A DNA stretch of 10,578 bases from DATKZS01 sp035527835 [NCBI: bacterium]. Lineage in GTDB: Bacteria > RBG-13-61-14. Positions 1 through 6,722 of the stretch are shown here, piece by piece. The notes below the pieces were generated by a model. That model had not been told where the DNA came from. It was given only the letters and a program-made list of their open reading frames with translations, and did not search any database. The translations under genes and the position numbers were made by a program. Location of the stretch: NCBI GenBank assembly GCA_035527835.1, contig DATKZS010000090.1:1-10578 (forward strand), in the 5' to 3' direction. How positions within the stretch are numbered: position 1 is the stretch's first letter; every line of letters begins with the position of its first letter.

Positions 1-14
1 AGTGCGAACAAAAA

Positions 15-52
15 GGCAGGGTAATCTTCTAATAGAAACACCCTGCCTCTTT
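15..52 (+). terminator. Terminator-like hairpin
   Basis: An 8-base perfect stem (GGCAGGGT at 15-22, ACCCTGCC at 40-47) encloses a 17-base loop and is followed by the short pyrimidine run TCTTT. It would fit a rho-independent terminator of a gene lying left of the window. The long loop and short T-run make this only moderately convincing. Confidence 0.4.
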
Positions 53-189
53 ACATCCCCTTGCCAGCAGGGGGGCGAAGCCTCATCGGGCAAGGCAAGG
101 CTACGCTGCCGACATGGTGGGGGATATAAGAAAGGGGCCACCCATTATCGGGTAGCCCTCCAGCGGTCAGGTGCAGCGCTTGGTTAGGT
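53..189 (+). ncRNA. Candidate structured RNA, family unknown
   Basis: This stretch is dense in complementary segments. CCCC (57-60) can close a loop against the G-run at 70-75. The loop bases TTGCC (61-65) are complementary to GGCAA (89-93), as in a pseudoknot. GGCGAAGCC forms a small hairpin near 74-82, ATCCCC (55-60) is complementary to GGGGAT (120-125), GGGC-ACCC (135-143) pairs with GGGT-GCCC (150-158), and CCAGCG (about 160-165) pairs with CGCTTGG before a short T-run. No protein reading is convincing on either strand. The layout faintly recalls the guide-scaffold (HEARO/omega) RNAs of IscB elements, but no nuclease gene follows. The family suggestion is a guess; the pairing is visible. 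Confidence 0.25.
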
Positions 190-612
190 TTTGCTATTAT
201 GCTCCACATTAGTTTAAGTTGTGCAGGCAAAGTCACAATCGACTGAATTGTTAGCCTCATCACACTTTATAGAGTTCTGTTTAAACCCGGGGTAAAAACG
301 TTCCTTTTTTGACATCTACCCCTAATTATCTCTTAGCTTTCTATCAATAAATGTCCGCCGGAAATCACGTCTAACTGTCAGCTTCAAGAGGTTTTGCAAA
401 AGGCCAGTCTTGGCGATCCTTTCTTTAAGTGCGCTTTGATTGGAGCAAGCCAGCGTTCCACGTTCTGGCGCAACTTACCATGAGCTAGCCGTAAATAAGA
501 TTGGGTGTCCACAATAGACCCCACATTGTTAGCTACAAAATACCAGACATTATGTTGAAAACAAGATAACTCTTTAGAATGTAGGCACAATAAGTCCTGG
601 AAAAACAGTTCT
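190..612. other. No convincing gene; possible decayed sequence
   Basis: This AT-richer stretch holds no coding region I can support. On the minus strand a frame of about 49 codons without a start (322-474, ending in TAG) reads partly like a basic helical protein tail, including the run RRDFRRTFIDRKLRDN, and could be a degraded gene end. I do not recognise it. The base composition contrasts with the cassette that starts near 995. Confidence 0.4.
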
Positions 613-619
613 GGGGGAG

Positions 620-711
620 TGCATCTGTTTTACACACAGAAGTTCGGGGGTTCGAGACCTCCATCGCCCACGTTCAATTCTGCTTATAGTCGGGCACAAA
701 TTGGGCACATG
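620..711 (+). repeat. tRNA-Val(UAC) 3' fragment, attachment-site copy 1
   Basis: Bases 620-670 match the anticodon arm to 3' end of a tRNA. The anticodon stem is TCTGT/ACAGA around loop TTTACAC (anticodon TAC, valine), the T-arm is GGGGG-TTCGAGA-CCTCC, and the acceptor strand is ATCGCCC plus A. The matching 5' acceptor strand GGGCGAT is absent upstream, so this is not a working tRNA gene. At best a shortened D-arm lies just before 620. The piece 620-677 recurs inverted at 8720-8777 with one mismatch. The piece 644-674 and the tail 692-711 (two GGGCACA repeats split by AATT) recur directly at 9173-9240 with the same spacing. This is the usual layout of a tyrosine-recombinase attachment site in a tRNA 3' end. 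Confidence 0.8.
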
Positions 712-720
712 CGATTCTTG

Positions 721-756
721 GAGCCCTCTGGCCGATATGCAAGAGGGCTTGTTTGT
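721..756 (+). terminator. Hairpin after attachment-site copy 1
   Basis: AGCCCTCT (722-729) and AGAGGGCT (742-749) form a perfect 8-base stem around a 12-base loop, followed by a weak T-rich stretch. A stronger hairpin sits at the corresponding place beyond attachment copy 3, so the order tRNA piece, tail, hairpin is conserved between the two sites. It may act as a weak terminator. Confidence 0.4.
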
Positions 757-832
757 GCTACTTAGTTTTTCAGGTAAATTGAATCGCCAGGTGCTCAAAA
801 ACACTTAGCAACGTAGCATGGCATACACTGGG

Positions 833-861
833 TTGACAAAGGTTCCGCCCGGTGATATAAA
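833..861 (+). promoter_or_regulatory. Near-consensus sigma-70-type promoter for the cassette
   Basis: TTGACA (833-838), a spacer of exactly 17 bases, then TATAAA (856-861) gives a perfect -35 box, ideal spacing and a -10 box with one mismatch. Transcription would start near 868, leaving a leader of about 70 bases before the first start codon at 941. The promoter lies in the low-GC flank, outside the GC-rich coding block, so it was probably acquired with, or supplied by, the recombined left end. No operator is evident. Confidence 0.65.
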
Positions 862-940
862 ACGCTTGCGAAGTTCGCTGTAGATTCTTATCTTGGCTTC
901 CGCCTTCTCGTCTTATCCTTCTATAAATAGGTGATAGGTG

Positions 941-994
941 ATGGGCCACATTTTCATCAGTCACGCCGAGAAAGATTTCGGGTTAGTGAGGGAC
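941..994 (+). other. TIR-domain-like N-terminal stub fused to the GRE frame
   Basis: The first 18 codons read MGHIFISHAEKDFGLVRD. This resembles the first beta strand and the following loop of bacterial TIR-domain proteins (pattern xHIFISHSxKD) and has no place in a glycyl radical enzyme. It is in frame with the GRE, has its own Shine-Dalgarno sequence (AGGTGA at 929-934, six bases before ATG), and has the low-GC character of the flank. The high-GC GRE sequence starts at about 995, where an in-frame ATG could be the ancestral GRE start. I infer that a recombination joined the start of a TIR gene to the GRE gene. The TIR assignment rests on a short match. Confidence 0.5.
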
Positions 995-3595
995 ATGGCC
1001 GCGCAACCAATCCCCGCTAAACCATCCCTTTCCGGCCCGGCCGGCCGCATCGCCCGGATGCGGGAGCGGTATCAGACCGGCCCAGCCTATATCTCGGTCG
1101 AGCGGGCCCGCTATTACACCGAGAGCTGGGCCGCGACCGAGGGCAAGGGCATCGCATTGCCGGTCCGAGTCGCGCTCGCCATGAAGAACGTGTACGAGAA
1201 CATGACCATGTATCTCGACCCGGACGACCGCATCGCGGGGTATTGGACGGAGCGATTCCTCGGCATCCCCGTGGATATCGAGCGGGGGGTCTTCAACACG
1301 GTCCTAGAAACCGAGTTGGACCGCACGGCCATGCTCAAGTACCGGGCCGCCATGCTGGGCAAGGTCCTGTCGTACATGGTCCGGAAAAGGGTGCTTGGGG
1401 AGTACATAAAGAACCAGAAGATCAGCAAGGGCAGCGGCGCCGCCCCCTTGAACGTGGACTTCAAGACCATGGCCGAGAGGCGGATCAATCCCTTTAAAAT
1501 TGAGGCCAAGGACCGAGAAGAACTCCGCAAAAAGCTCCTGCCCTTCTGGAAGGGCAAGACCACCGTGGACCGGGTCGAGCAAGAGCTGATGAATTCCGGA
1601 CTGTTATCCACGGAGATGCGGGACTTCGTAATGGCCATTCCCGGCAACACCTCCCGGCAGGTCATCATGCTCTCGACCTGCGCGACCATCGGCAGCTATC
1701 AGGCGCACATCATCCTCGAGTACGGTCCCATCCTCGGCCGCGGCCTTGTGGCCATGAAACAAGAGGCTGAGGCCGAGCTTAAAAAGGGCGGGCTCGGGCC
1801 GGAACAAAGGGACTTCCTGGAGTCCATCGTTATCGCGATGGAGGGGGTGATAATTTATGCGCGCCGGCTCGCCGACCGCATCGAACAAGAACTGAACCGG
1901 ATAATAGATCCCGAACGGAAGGCCGTTTTAGAGACCATGCTCGCCGTGTGCCGCAAGGTCCCGCTCGGGCCGGCCGAGACCTTTGCCGAGGCTGTGCAGT
2001 CGATGTGGACGGTCAAGACCGCGGTCGAGACCGCGCATCCTGTTTACCTGCACTGTTTCGGGAGGCTCGACCAGATCTTGTATCCCTATTACCAGGCGGA
2101 CGTGGAGTCCAGGAGGATCGAGCGCGAGGCCGCGGTCGAGCTTCTGGCCGAACTTTTGTTAAAGGTCATGTCGCAGAATATCCGGCCCGAGTCGAACATC
2201 CTGTCGAACTTTTACCATCGCTTTTTGGGCAGCACGCCGATCACGCTCGGCGGTCTCCGGCCGGACGGCATGGAAGGCACCAACGATCTGACCTATGTGT
2301 TTTTGGAGGCCGCCCACCTGTCCAAGGCCGTGGCTAACGTTTCGGTGCGGGTGCATGAAAACACTCCTGACGAACTGCTCCTCAAGATGGCGGAGTATCT
2401 GCGCGAGGGCATTTCGAGCTTCTCGATCTTCAACGACGAGATCAACATCCGGGCCATGATAAAGAGGGGCTTCGAGGAGCCCGACGCCCGCGACTACGCT
2501 GTGATGGGCTGCGTCGAGACCACCTGCCCGGGCAAGACCGGGCCCATGAGCGCCAACGCCCTGCTTTTGAGCCGCCTGCTCGACATCACCCTCAGGAACG
2601 GCGACTCGAAGCTCATGGCCGGGACCATAAAGGGGGAGGGGTTGCGAACCGGCGATCCAGACGGGTTCAAGACTTTCGAGGAACTGTTGGAGGCGTTTTA
2701 TCGGCAGGCCGAGCATTTCATGGACAAGATCGCCGAGGGGTCGAACCTTAGGGACCGGGTCTTTGCCGAGAGCCTGCCCGCGCCGCTGCTATCGGCGTTC
2801 GTGGACGACTGCCTGCCCAAGAAGAAAGACGTGACCGTGGGCGGAGGCAAGTACGTGTTCGCGGGCATCTCCACCATCAACTCCATTGCCAACCTGGTCG
2901 ATTCGCTCTATGCGATCAAGAAGCTGGTGTTCGAGCAAAAGAGGATCACCCTGAAGCGATACCTGGAGGCCGTGGACAATAATTTCATCGGGAGCGAAGA
3001 CCTGCATCGGGAGATCAAGGAACTTGAGGGCAAATGGGGAAACGGCGATCCCGGGACCGACGCCCTCGCCCGGGACGTGGCCGGGCGGCTGTTCGCGATC
3101 ACCTACAAATACCGGTCACTCATGGGCGGGCCGTTCGTGGCCTACGTCATCAGCATGATCACCCACACCATCGACGGCCGGCTGTCCATTGCCACGCCGG
3201 ATGGGCGCAAGGCCGCCACCCCTTACGCAGCGAGCTGCAACCCCTACAACGTGGAGCGCGCGGGCGTGACCGCGGCCCTGCGCTCGGTGGCCGCGCTTCC
3301 CTACGAGGACGTGATGGGCTGCGCGGTTAACGTGAAGTTCCATCCCAGCGGCGTGGGGGACAACGAGGAAGCGCGCCGGAAATGGGTGGCGCTGATCCGG
3401 ACTTATTTCAAGCTCGGCGGCTCGCAGATCCAGCCCACCGCCGTCTCGGCCGAGACGCTCCAGGCCGCTCAGCGCGAGCCCGAGAGCCACCGGGACCTCA
3501 TCGTCAAGGTCGGCGGTTACAGCACCTACTTCGTGGACCTGGGCCGCGAAATCCAGGAAGAAATCATCGCCCGCACCGAGCACGGGCGTACCTGA
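941..3595 (+). CDS. Glycyl radical enzyme (pyruvate formate-lyase superfamily), substrate unknown
   Basis: This is a cytoplasmic, strictly anaerobic radical enzyme of about 884 residues (866 if started at ATG 995). Counting from 941, the thiyl-radical cysteine is in MGCVETTCPGK (Cys524, with the Cys-x-Glu pair seen in dehydratase- and decarboxylase-type GREs). The C-terminal radical loop is VKVGGYSTYF (Gly859), followed by the typical ending QEEIIARTEH. The length suits the large decarboxylase/fumarate-adding/dehydratase classes rather than pyruvate formate-lyase (about 760). The Thr after GCVE differs from the GCVEP of glycerol and choline enzymes, and the loop has VKV where VRV is usual. 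No small subunits of the benzylsuccinate-synthase or 4-hydroxyphenylacetate-decarboxylase type are nearby. ATG 941 is preferred over GTG 938 on ribosome-site spacing. Family assignment is firm; the reaction is unknown. Confidence 0.93.
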   Translation: MGHIFISHAEKDFGLVRDMAAQPIPAKPSLSGPAGRIARMRERYQTGPAYISVERARYYTESWAATEGKGIALPVRVALAMKNVYENMTMYLDPDDRIAGYWTERFLGIPVDIERGVFNTVLETELDRTAMLKYRAAMLGKVLSYMVRKRVLGEYIKNQKISKGSGAAPLNVDFKTMAERRINPFKIEAKDREELRKKLLPFWKGKTTVDRVEQELMNSGLLSTEMRDFVMAIPGNTSRQVIMLSTCATIGSYQAHIILEYGPILGRGLVAMKQEAEAELKKGGLGPEQRDFLESIVIAMEGVIIYARRLADRIEQELNRIIDPERKAVLETMLAVCRKVPLGPAETFAEAVQSMWTVKTAVETAHPVYLHCFGRLDQILYPYYQADVESRRIEREAAVELLAELLLKVMSQNIRPESNILSNFYHRFLGSTPITLGGLRPDGMEGTNDLTYVFLEAAHLSKAVANVSVRVHENTPDELLLKMAEYLREGISSFSIFNDEINIRAMIKRGFEEPDARDYAVMGCVETTCPGKTGPMSANALLLSRLLDITLRNGDSKLMAGTIKGEGLRTGDPDGFKTFEELLEAFYRQAEHFMDKIAEGSNLRDRVFAESLPAPLLSAFVDDCLPKKKDVTVGGGKYVFAGISTINSIANLVDSLYAIKKLVFEQKRITLKRYLEAVDNNFIGSEDLHREIKELEGKWGNGDPGTDALARDVAGRLFAITYKYRSLMGGPFVAYVISMITHTIDGRLSIATPDGRKAATPYAASCNPYNVERAGVTAALRSVAALPYEDVMGCAVNVKFHPSGVGDNEEARRKWVALIRTYFKLGGSQIQPTAVSAETLQAAQREPESHRDLIVKVGGYSTYFVDLGREIQEEIIARTEHGRT

Positions 3596-3601
3596 GGACA
3601 C

Positions 3602-4510
3602 ATGACCGGGATCGTTTTCGACGTCCAGGGCTACGCCATCTACGACGGACCGGGGATCAGGACCGCCGTCTATTTCAAGGGCTGCCCTCTGCGATGCTAT
3701 TGGTGCCACAACCCCGAGTCACAAGACCCGAAGCCTGAGATGGGATGGTGGCGCGACAAGTGCGCGCGCTGCGGGACCTGCGTTCAAGCCTGTCCCCGCT
3801 GGGCGCTACGACTCGCGGGCGACAAGATCGAGCGGGACCGGAACCTTTGCCAGGCCTGCGGCCGCTGCGCCGAGGTCTGCCCGAACCGGGCCATGGAAAG
3901 GATCGGCGCCGAGACAACCGTCCAAGCGGTGATGGAAAAAGTTACGCGCGATAAGATGTTTTATGACGCCTCGGGCGGAGGCGTGACCCTCACGGGCGGA
4001 GAGCCGACCCTGCAGACGGATTTCTGCCTCGCGCTCCTGGGCGCCTTGAAACAAGCGGGAATCCATACCGCGCTCGAGACCTGCGGGTATTTTGCTGAGG
4101 ATTTGGTAGGGCCGCTGATCGCCAAGGTCGCTCTCTTTCTCTTCGACGTCAAATACATCGACCCGGAAACGCACCGTCGGGCCGTCGGGGTCGATAACGG
4201 CCTCATCCTTGAGAACTTCGCCCGAATCCGGGAGCGCGCCGGCTCGGCGCGGATCATTCCCCGGGTCCCGCTCGTGAATGGATTCAACGCGGACGAAGAG
4301 TCCATCCGGGAGACGGTCCGTTTCCTGAAGGAGGCCGGATTCAAGGGCCCGGTCCATCTCCTGCCGCACCACAACTGGGCCAGGGGCAAATACGAGCGCC
4401 TGGGCCGCGGCGGTTCCTTCAAGGACCCCGGCGCGCCGAGCCCGGAGCGGATCTCGGAAATCGGCAAGACCTTCGCGGATGCGGGCTTCAGGCCCCAGGT
4501 CCACGGCTGA
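3602..4510 (+). CDS. Glycyl radical enzyme activating enzyme (radical SAM, two extra 4Fe-4S clusters)
   Basis: This enzyme uses S-adenosylmethionine and an iron-sulfur cluster to place the glycyl radical on its partner, surely the upstream GRE. Its start is six bases past the GRE stop codon, with GAGGA overlapping that stop as ribosome site. The radical-SAM motif is C28-x3-C32-x2-C35 (CPLRCYWC), following the usual YDGPGIRT segment. A ferredoxin-like insert follows with two CxxCxxCxxxCP motifs (Cys54/57/60/64 and Cys83/86/89/93), then the SAM-binding GGEP at 132-135. At 302 residues it matches the longer activases that serve dehydratase-, decarboxylase- and fumarate-adding-type GREs, not the short PflA. 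All key cysteines are present, so it looks functional. Confidence 0.95.
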   Translation: MTGIVFDVQGYAIYDGPGIRTAVYFKGCPLRCYWCHNPESQDPKPEMGWWRDKCARCGTCVQACPRWALRLAGDKIERDRNLCQACGRCAEVCPNRAMERIGAETTVQAVMEKVTRDKMFYDASGGGVTLTGGEPTLQTDFCLALLGALKQAGIHTALETCGYFAEDLVGPLIAKVALFLFDVKYIDPETHRRAVGVDNGLILENFARIRERAGSARIIPRVPLVNGFNADEESIRETVRFLKEAGFKGPVHLLPHHNWARGKYERLGRGGSFKDPGAPSPERISEIGKTFADAGFRPQVHG

Positions 4511-4521
4511 ATAGAGGAAAC

Positions 4522-5505
4522 GTGAAAGTCCTGGTCACCGGTGCGGACGGGCTCTTAGGGAGCAGCCTCGTGCGGGAACTCCTAGAGCAGGGCCATTCCA
4601 CGCGCGCCCTGGTCCAGCCCGCGAGCAAGTCGCCGACGCTTCAGGGCCTTGCCCTCGAACGGATCTACGCAAACCTTCCGGAGGACGAGGCCGCGCTGGG
4701 GGCCGCCATCACGGGATGCGATGGGGTCTTCCACTGCGCTGCCATCACCAATCAATGGGCGCCCGCCGAACTCACGTGGCGGATCAATTACGAAGGGACC
4801 CAGAAGGTCATGGACGCCTGCCTGCAAGCGAGGGCCTCCAAGCTCGTGTTCGTGGGATCGGCCAGCTCCTTCCAGTTCGGACCGCTCGACCGCCCCGGCG
4901 ACGAGAGCGGCGGCTTCCCTCGAGAGTACCGGGGCATGGGCTATATGGAGTCGAAGCATAAGGCCATGGGCCTGGTCCTCGACTACGTCCGGCAAAAGGG
5001 CCTGAACGCGGTGGTGGTCTGCCCGACTTTCATGATCGGCCCTTATGACGCCGGGCCGAGCTCGGGCGAACTGATCCGGCAGTTCATCAGCCGGGGTCTC
5101 CGGGTGGCCACGGCCGGCGGCCGGAACTTCGCCCACCCGCGCGACGTGGCCCGGGCCATGGTGGCGGCGCTGGAGCGGGGCCGGTCCGGCGAGTGTTACA
5201 TCCTGGGCGGCGTGAATCTGACCTATATGGATTTTTTCACCAAGGTCGCGAAGGTCGCGGGCCTGACCCCGCCGCGCCTCGTTCTGCCGAGGGCCGTGGT
5301 GCTGGCGGGAGGGACCGCGGGCTCGCTCTACGAGAGGATTTCCGGGAAGCGGGCCTTGATTAATTTGAGCCTGGCCCGGCTCTCGCTTTTGGGAACATAT
5401 TACAGCCCGGCTAAGGCCATAAAGGAATTGGGCCTCGCCCAGACTCCGATCGAGACCGCCATCGAGGAATCGATCCGGAGCCTCAAGGAATATAGGCAGC
5501 TCTAA
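4522..5505 (+). CDS. NAD(P)-dependent epimerase/dehydratase family protein (extended SDR, 3-beta-HSD/dihydroflavonol-reductase-like)
   Basis: This is a Rossmann-fold oxidoreductase of 327 residues. TGADGLLG at 6-13 binds the dinucleotide, HCAAITNQ is the usual segment after beta-4, VGSASSF holds the serine, and Tyr141-x3-Lys145 (YMESK) is the catalytic pair. The substrate side is the variable C-terminal half. The start is GTG, chosen because AGAGGA lies just before it and because MKVLVTG is the standard N-terminus of the family. The gene begins 11 bases after the activase stop and is therefore translationally close-coupled. Extended SDRs of this style oxidise or reduce a secondary alcohol on sterols, terpenoids, flavonoids or sugars. 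Here it probably acts on an intermediate of the GRE pathway, but the substrate is unknown. Confidence 0.88.
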   Translation: MKVLVTGADGLLGSSLVRELLEQGHSTRALVQPASKSPTLQGLALERIYANLPEDEAALGAAITGCDGVFHCAAITNQWAPAELTWRINYEGTQKVMDACLQARASKLVFVGSASSFQFGPLDRPGDESGGFPREYRGMGYMESKHKAMGLVLDYVRQKGLNAVVVCPTFMIGPYDAGPSSGELIRQFISRGLRVATAGGRNFAHPRDVARAMVAALERGRSGECYILGGVNLTYMDFFTKVAKVAGLTPPRLVLPRAVVLAGGTAGSLYERISGKRALINLSLARLSLLGTYYSPAKAIKELGLAQTPIETAIEESIRSLKEYRQL

Positions 5506-5561
5506 TGAACAAGGGTGAAAGGTCCGCATCAAAGTGAGAGGAGCGCCTCTTGCGTCGACCA

Positions 5562-5597
5562 TCTAATTGCGGATTTAATCCCCAATCCGCAATTAGA
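5562..5597. repeat. Perfect 14-base inverted repeat between the two SDR genes
   Basis: TCTAATTGCGGATT (5562-5575) and its exact complement (5584-5597) enclose the 8-base loop TAATCCCC. No T-run follows on the + strand, so it is a poor terminator. It is AT-richer than the surrounding genes and looks like an inserted palindromic unit of the REP or mini-palindrome kind, or an mRNA processing or stabilising hairpin within the operon. Confidence 0.65.
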
Positions 5598-5667
5598 AAT
5601 CTTAATGCTCGATCCCACTCTCCCCTAACGGGGACGATGCGGCGCGGGCAAACGGAGTCAACCGAAG

Positions 5668-6480
5668 ATGGACTATTTCAAGGGCAAGGTCGCGTTAATC
5701 ACCGGCGGGAGCCGGGGCGTCGGGTTCGCCACGGCCAAGGAGCTGGCGCGGCGGGGCGCTAAGGTCGTGATTATGGCCCGCGGCGAGAAACGGCTCCGCG
5801 ACTCGGAGCAAAAGCTCAAAGACCTAGGCGCCGAGGCGGTAGCCGTGGTCGGGGATGTGGGCGAATGGGAAGACGCGCAGAGGACGGTGGCGGCCACCGT
5901 GGACCGGTTCGGCCGACTGGACATCCTCATTAACAACGCGGGCGTGTCCATGCGCGGGCATTTCGCGGACCTGGCCCCCGAGGTCTGCGCCGCCATCGTG
6001 CGGACAAACCTCATGGGGTGCATCTTCATGACCCGGGCCGCGATGCCGCATCTCCTGGCGGCCAAGGGCCAGGTGGTATTCATCTCCAGCATTGCTGGCC
6101 TGTTCGGCCTGCCGGGGGCCTCCATTTACTGCGCCACCAAGAAGGCCCTGACTGGACTCGCCGAGTCCCTGCGGCTGGAGCTGATCCCGAGGGGCCTCCA
6201 CGTGGGCGTGGTCTACCTCGGTTACACCGAGCACGATCCAGAAAAGAGGATCATCGTCGCCGACGGCTCGCTCACGCCCCCGGACCGGCCCGCCCATCGT
6301 ACTCAGGCCCACGCCGCTGGCCTGATCGCGAGGATGCTCGAGAAGCGCCAAAAGCAGCTCATCATGACCCCGGTCGGGACCATTGGGTGGATCGTCTACC
6401 GCCTCTCGCCAGCCATTGTCGAACGCGCGGTCTTATGGGCCCAAGAGAGGCGGCTCGGGATCTTCAAGAGGTTTTCCTGA
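5668..6480 (+). CDS. Classical short-chain dehydrogenase/reductase
   Basis: This is an NAD(P)(H)-dependent alcohol/ketone oxidoreductase of 270 residues. It has TGGSRGVG at 12-19 (cofactor), NNAG at 89-92, and the catalytic triad Ser141, Tyr154 and Lys158 (YCATK) with the standard 13-residue Ser-Tyr spacing. Arg16 in the glycine motif suggests NADP preference. The C-terminal 40 residues (VGTIGWIVYRLSPAIVERAV and following) are hydrophobic and basic, longer than in ordinary 250-residue SDRs, and may touch the membrane. ATG 5668 is chosen because MDYFKGKVALITGG is a standard SDR start, although only a weak, distant GGAG precedes it. It follows the extended SDR after 160 bases with a hairpin. 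The two dehydrogenases may act on successive alcohols of one substrate. Confidence 0.92.
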   Translation: MDYFKGKVALITGGSRGVGFATAKELARRGAKVVIMARGEKRLRDSEQKLKDLGAEAVAVVGDVGEWEDAQRTVAATVDRFGRLDILINNAGVSMRGHFADLAPEVCAAIVRTNLMGCIFMTRAAMPHLLAAKGQVVFISSIAGLFGLPGASIYCATKKALTGLAESLRLELIPRGLHVGVVYLGYTEHDPEKRIIVADGSLTPPDRPAHRTQAHAAGLIARMLEKRQKQLIMTPVGTIGWIVYRLSPAIVERAVLWAQERRLGIFKRFS

Positions 6481-6543
6481 GCGCAGGGAGCGGCATCCTT
6501 TGGGGCGAATTATGGCGCGTCCGGATCGGAATACGAATGAGTG

Positions 6544-6579
6544 GCACAGATAGCTTGCTATCTGTGCGGCGCAAGCCGC
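6544..6579. repeat. Tandem hairpins upstream of the decarboxylase-like gene
   Basis: GCACAGATAG (6544-6553) and CTATCTGTGC (6558-6567) form a perfect 10-base stem with a CTTG loop. GCGGC-GCAA-GCCGC (6566-6579), partly overlapping it, forms a second stem with a GNRA tetraloop, so the two can compete. No T-run follows. A regulatory or processing role in the mRNA is possible, but nothing identifies a ligand or protein. Confidence 0.55.
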
Positions 6580-6646
6580 CGTATCGTTAATGCAAAACAG
6601 GTGCGGGCAAGATGCCAGCGCCGCAACATCGCCTTTAATATAGAAA

Positions 6647-6664
6647 GCCCTCCCGAGAGGGGGC
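6647..6664 (+). repeat. GC-rich hairpin in the intergenic gap
   Basis: CCCTC (6648-6652) pairs with GAGGG (6657-6661) around CCGA, and flanking G and C bases allow some extension. There is no T-run behind it, so termination is doubtful. With the hairpins at 6544-6579 it makes the 240-base gap before the decarboxylase-like gene unusually structured. No clear promoter is seen in this gap. Confidence 0.35.
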
Positions 6665-6722
6665 CTGTGTAATAATACTAACACGGATCTTTCGCGCCCT
6701 TGGCGCCGAAGAGGAGGGAAGC

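Noticed and set aside
51-263. Minus-strand reading frame of 70 codons with an NQALHLTA-like stretch, and a possible integron attC site
   Set aside because: ACCTAAC/GTTAGGT at 183-189 fits one attC core and CGCTGC/GCAGCG could pair, but no partner core is present at the other end and no integron integrase is seen. The reading frame overlaps the structured region and lacks protein character.
384-590. Minus-strand reading frame of 68 codons
   Set aside because: It has no recognisable domain and no ribosome site, and its composition resembles translated noncoding DNA.
609-671. An intact tRNA-Val gene at copy 1
   Set aside because: Anticodon arm, T-arm and 3' acceptor strand are fine, but the complementary 5' acceptor strand is missing and the D-arm is at best shortened, so it cannot fold as a full tRNA.
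770-964. Minus-strand reading frame of 64 codons over the promoter region
   Set aside because: It overlaps the promoter, ribosome site and start of the GRE and shows no protein features.
1114-1689. Long opposite-strand frames inside the GRE and other cassette genes
   Set aside because: They are shadows produced by GC-rich third codon positions of the + strand genes and lack start signals or domains.
938-3595. Naming the GRE as pyruvate formate-lyase, glycerol dehydratase or benzylsuccinate synthase
   Set aside because: Length, the active-site motif and the absence of the expected partner genes do not fit any of these well enough to name a substrate.
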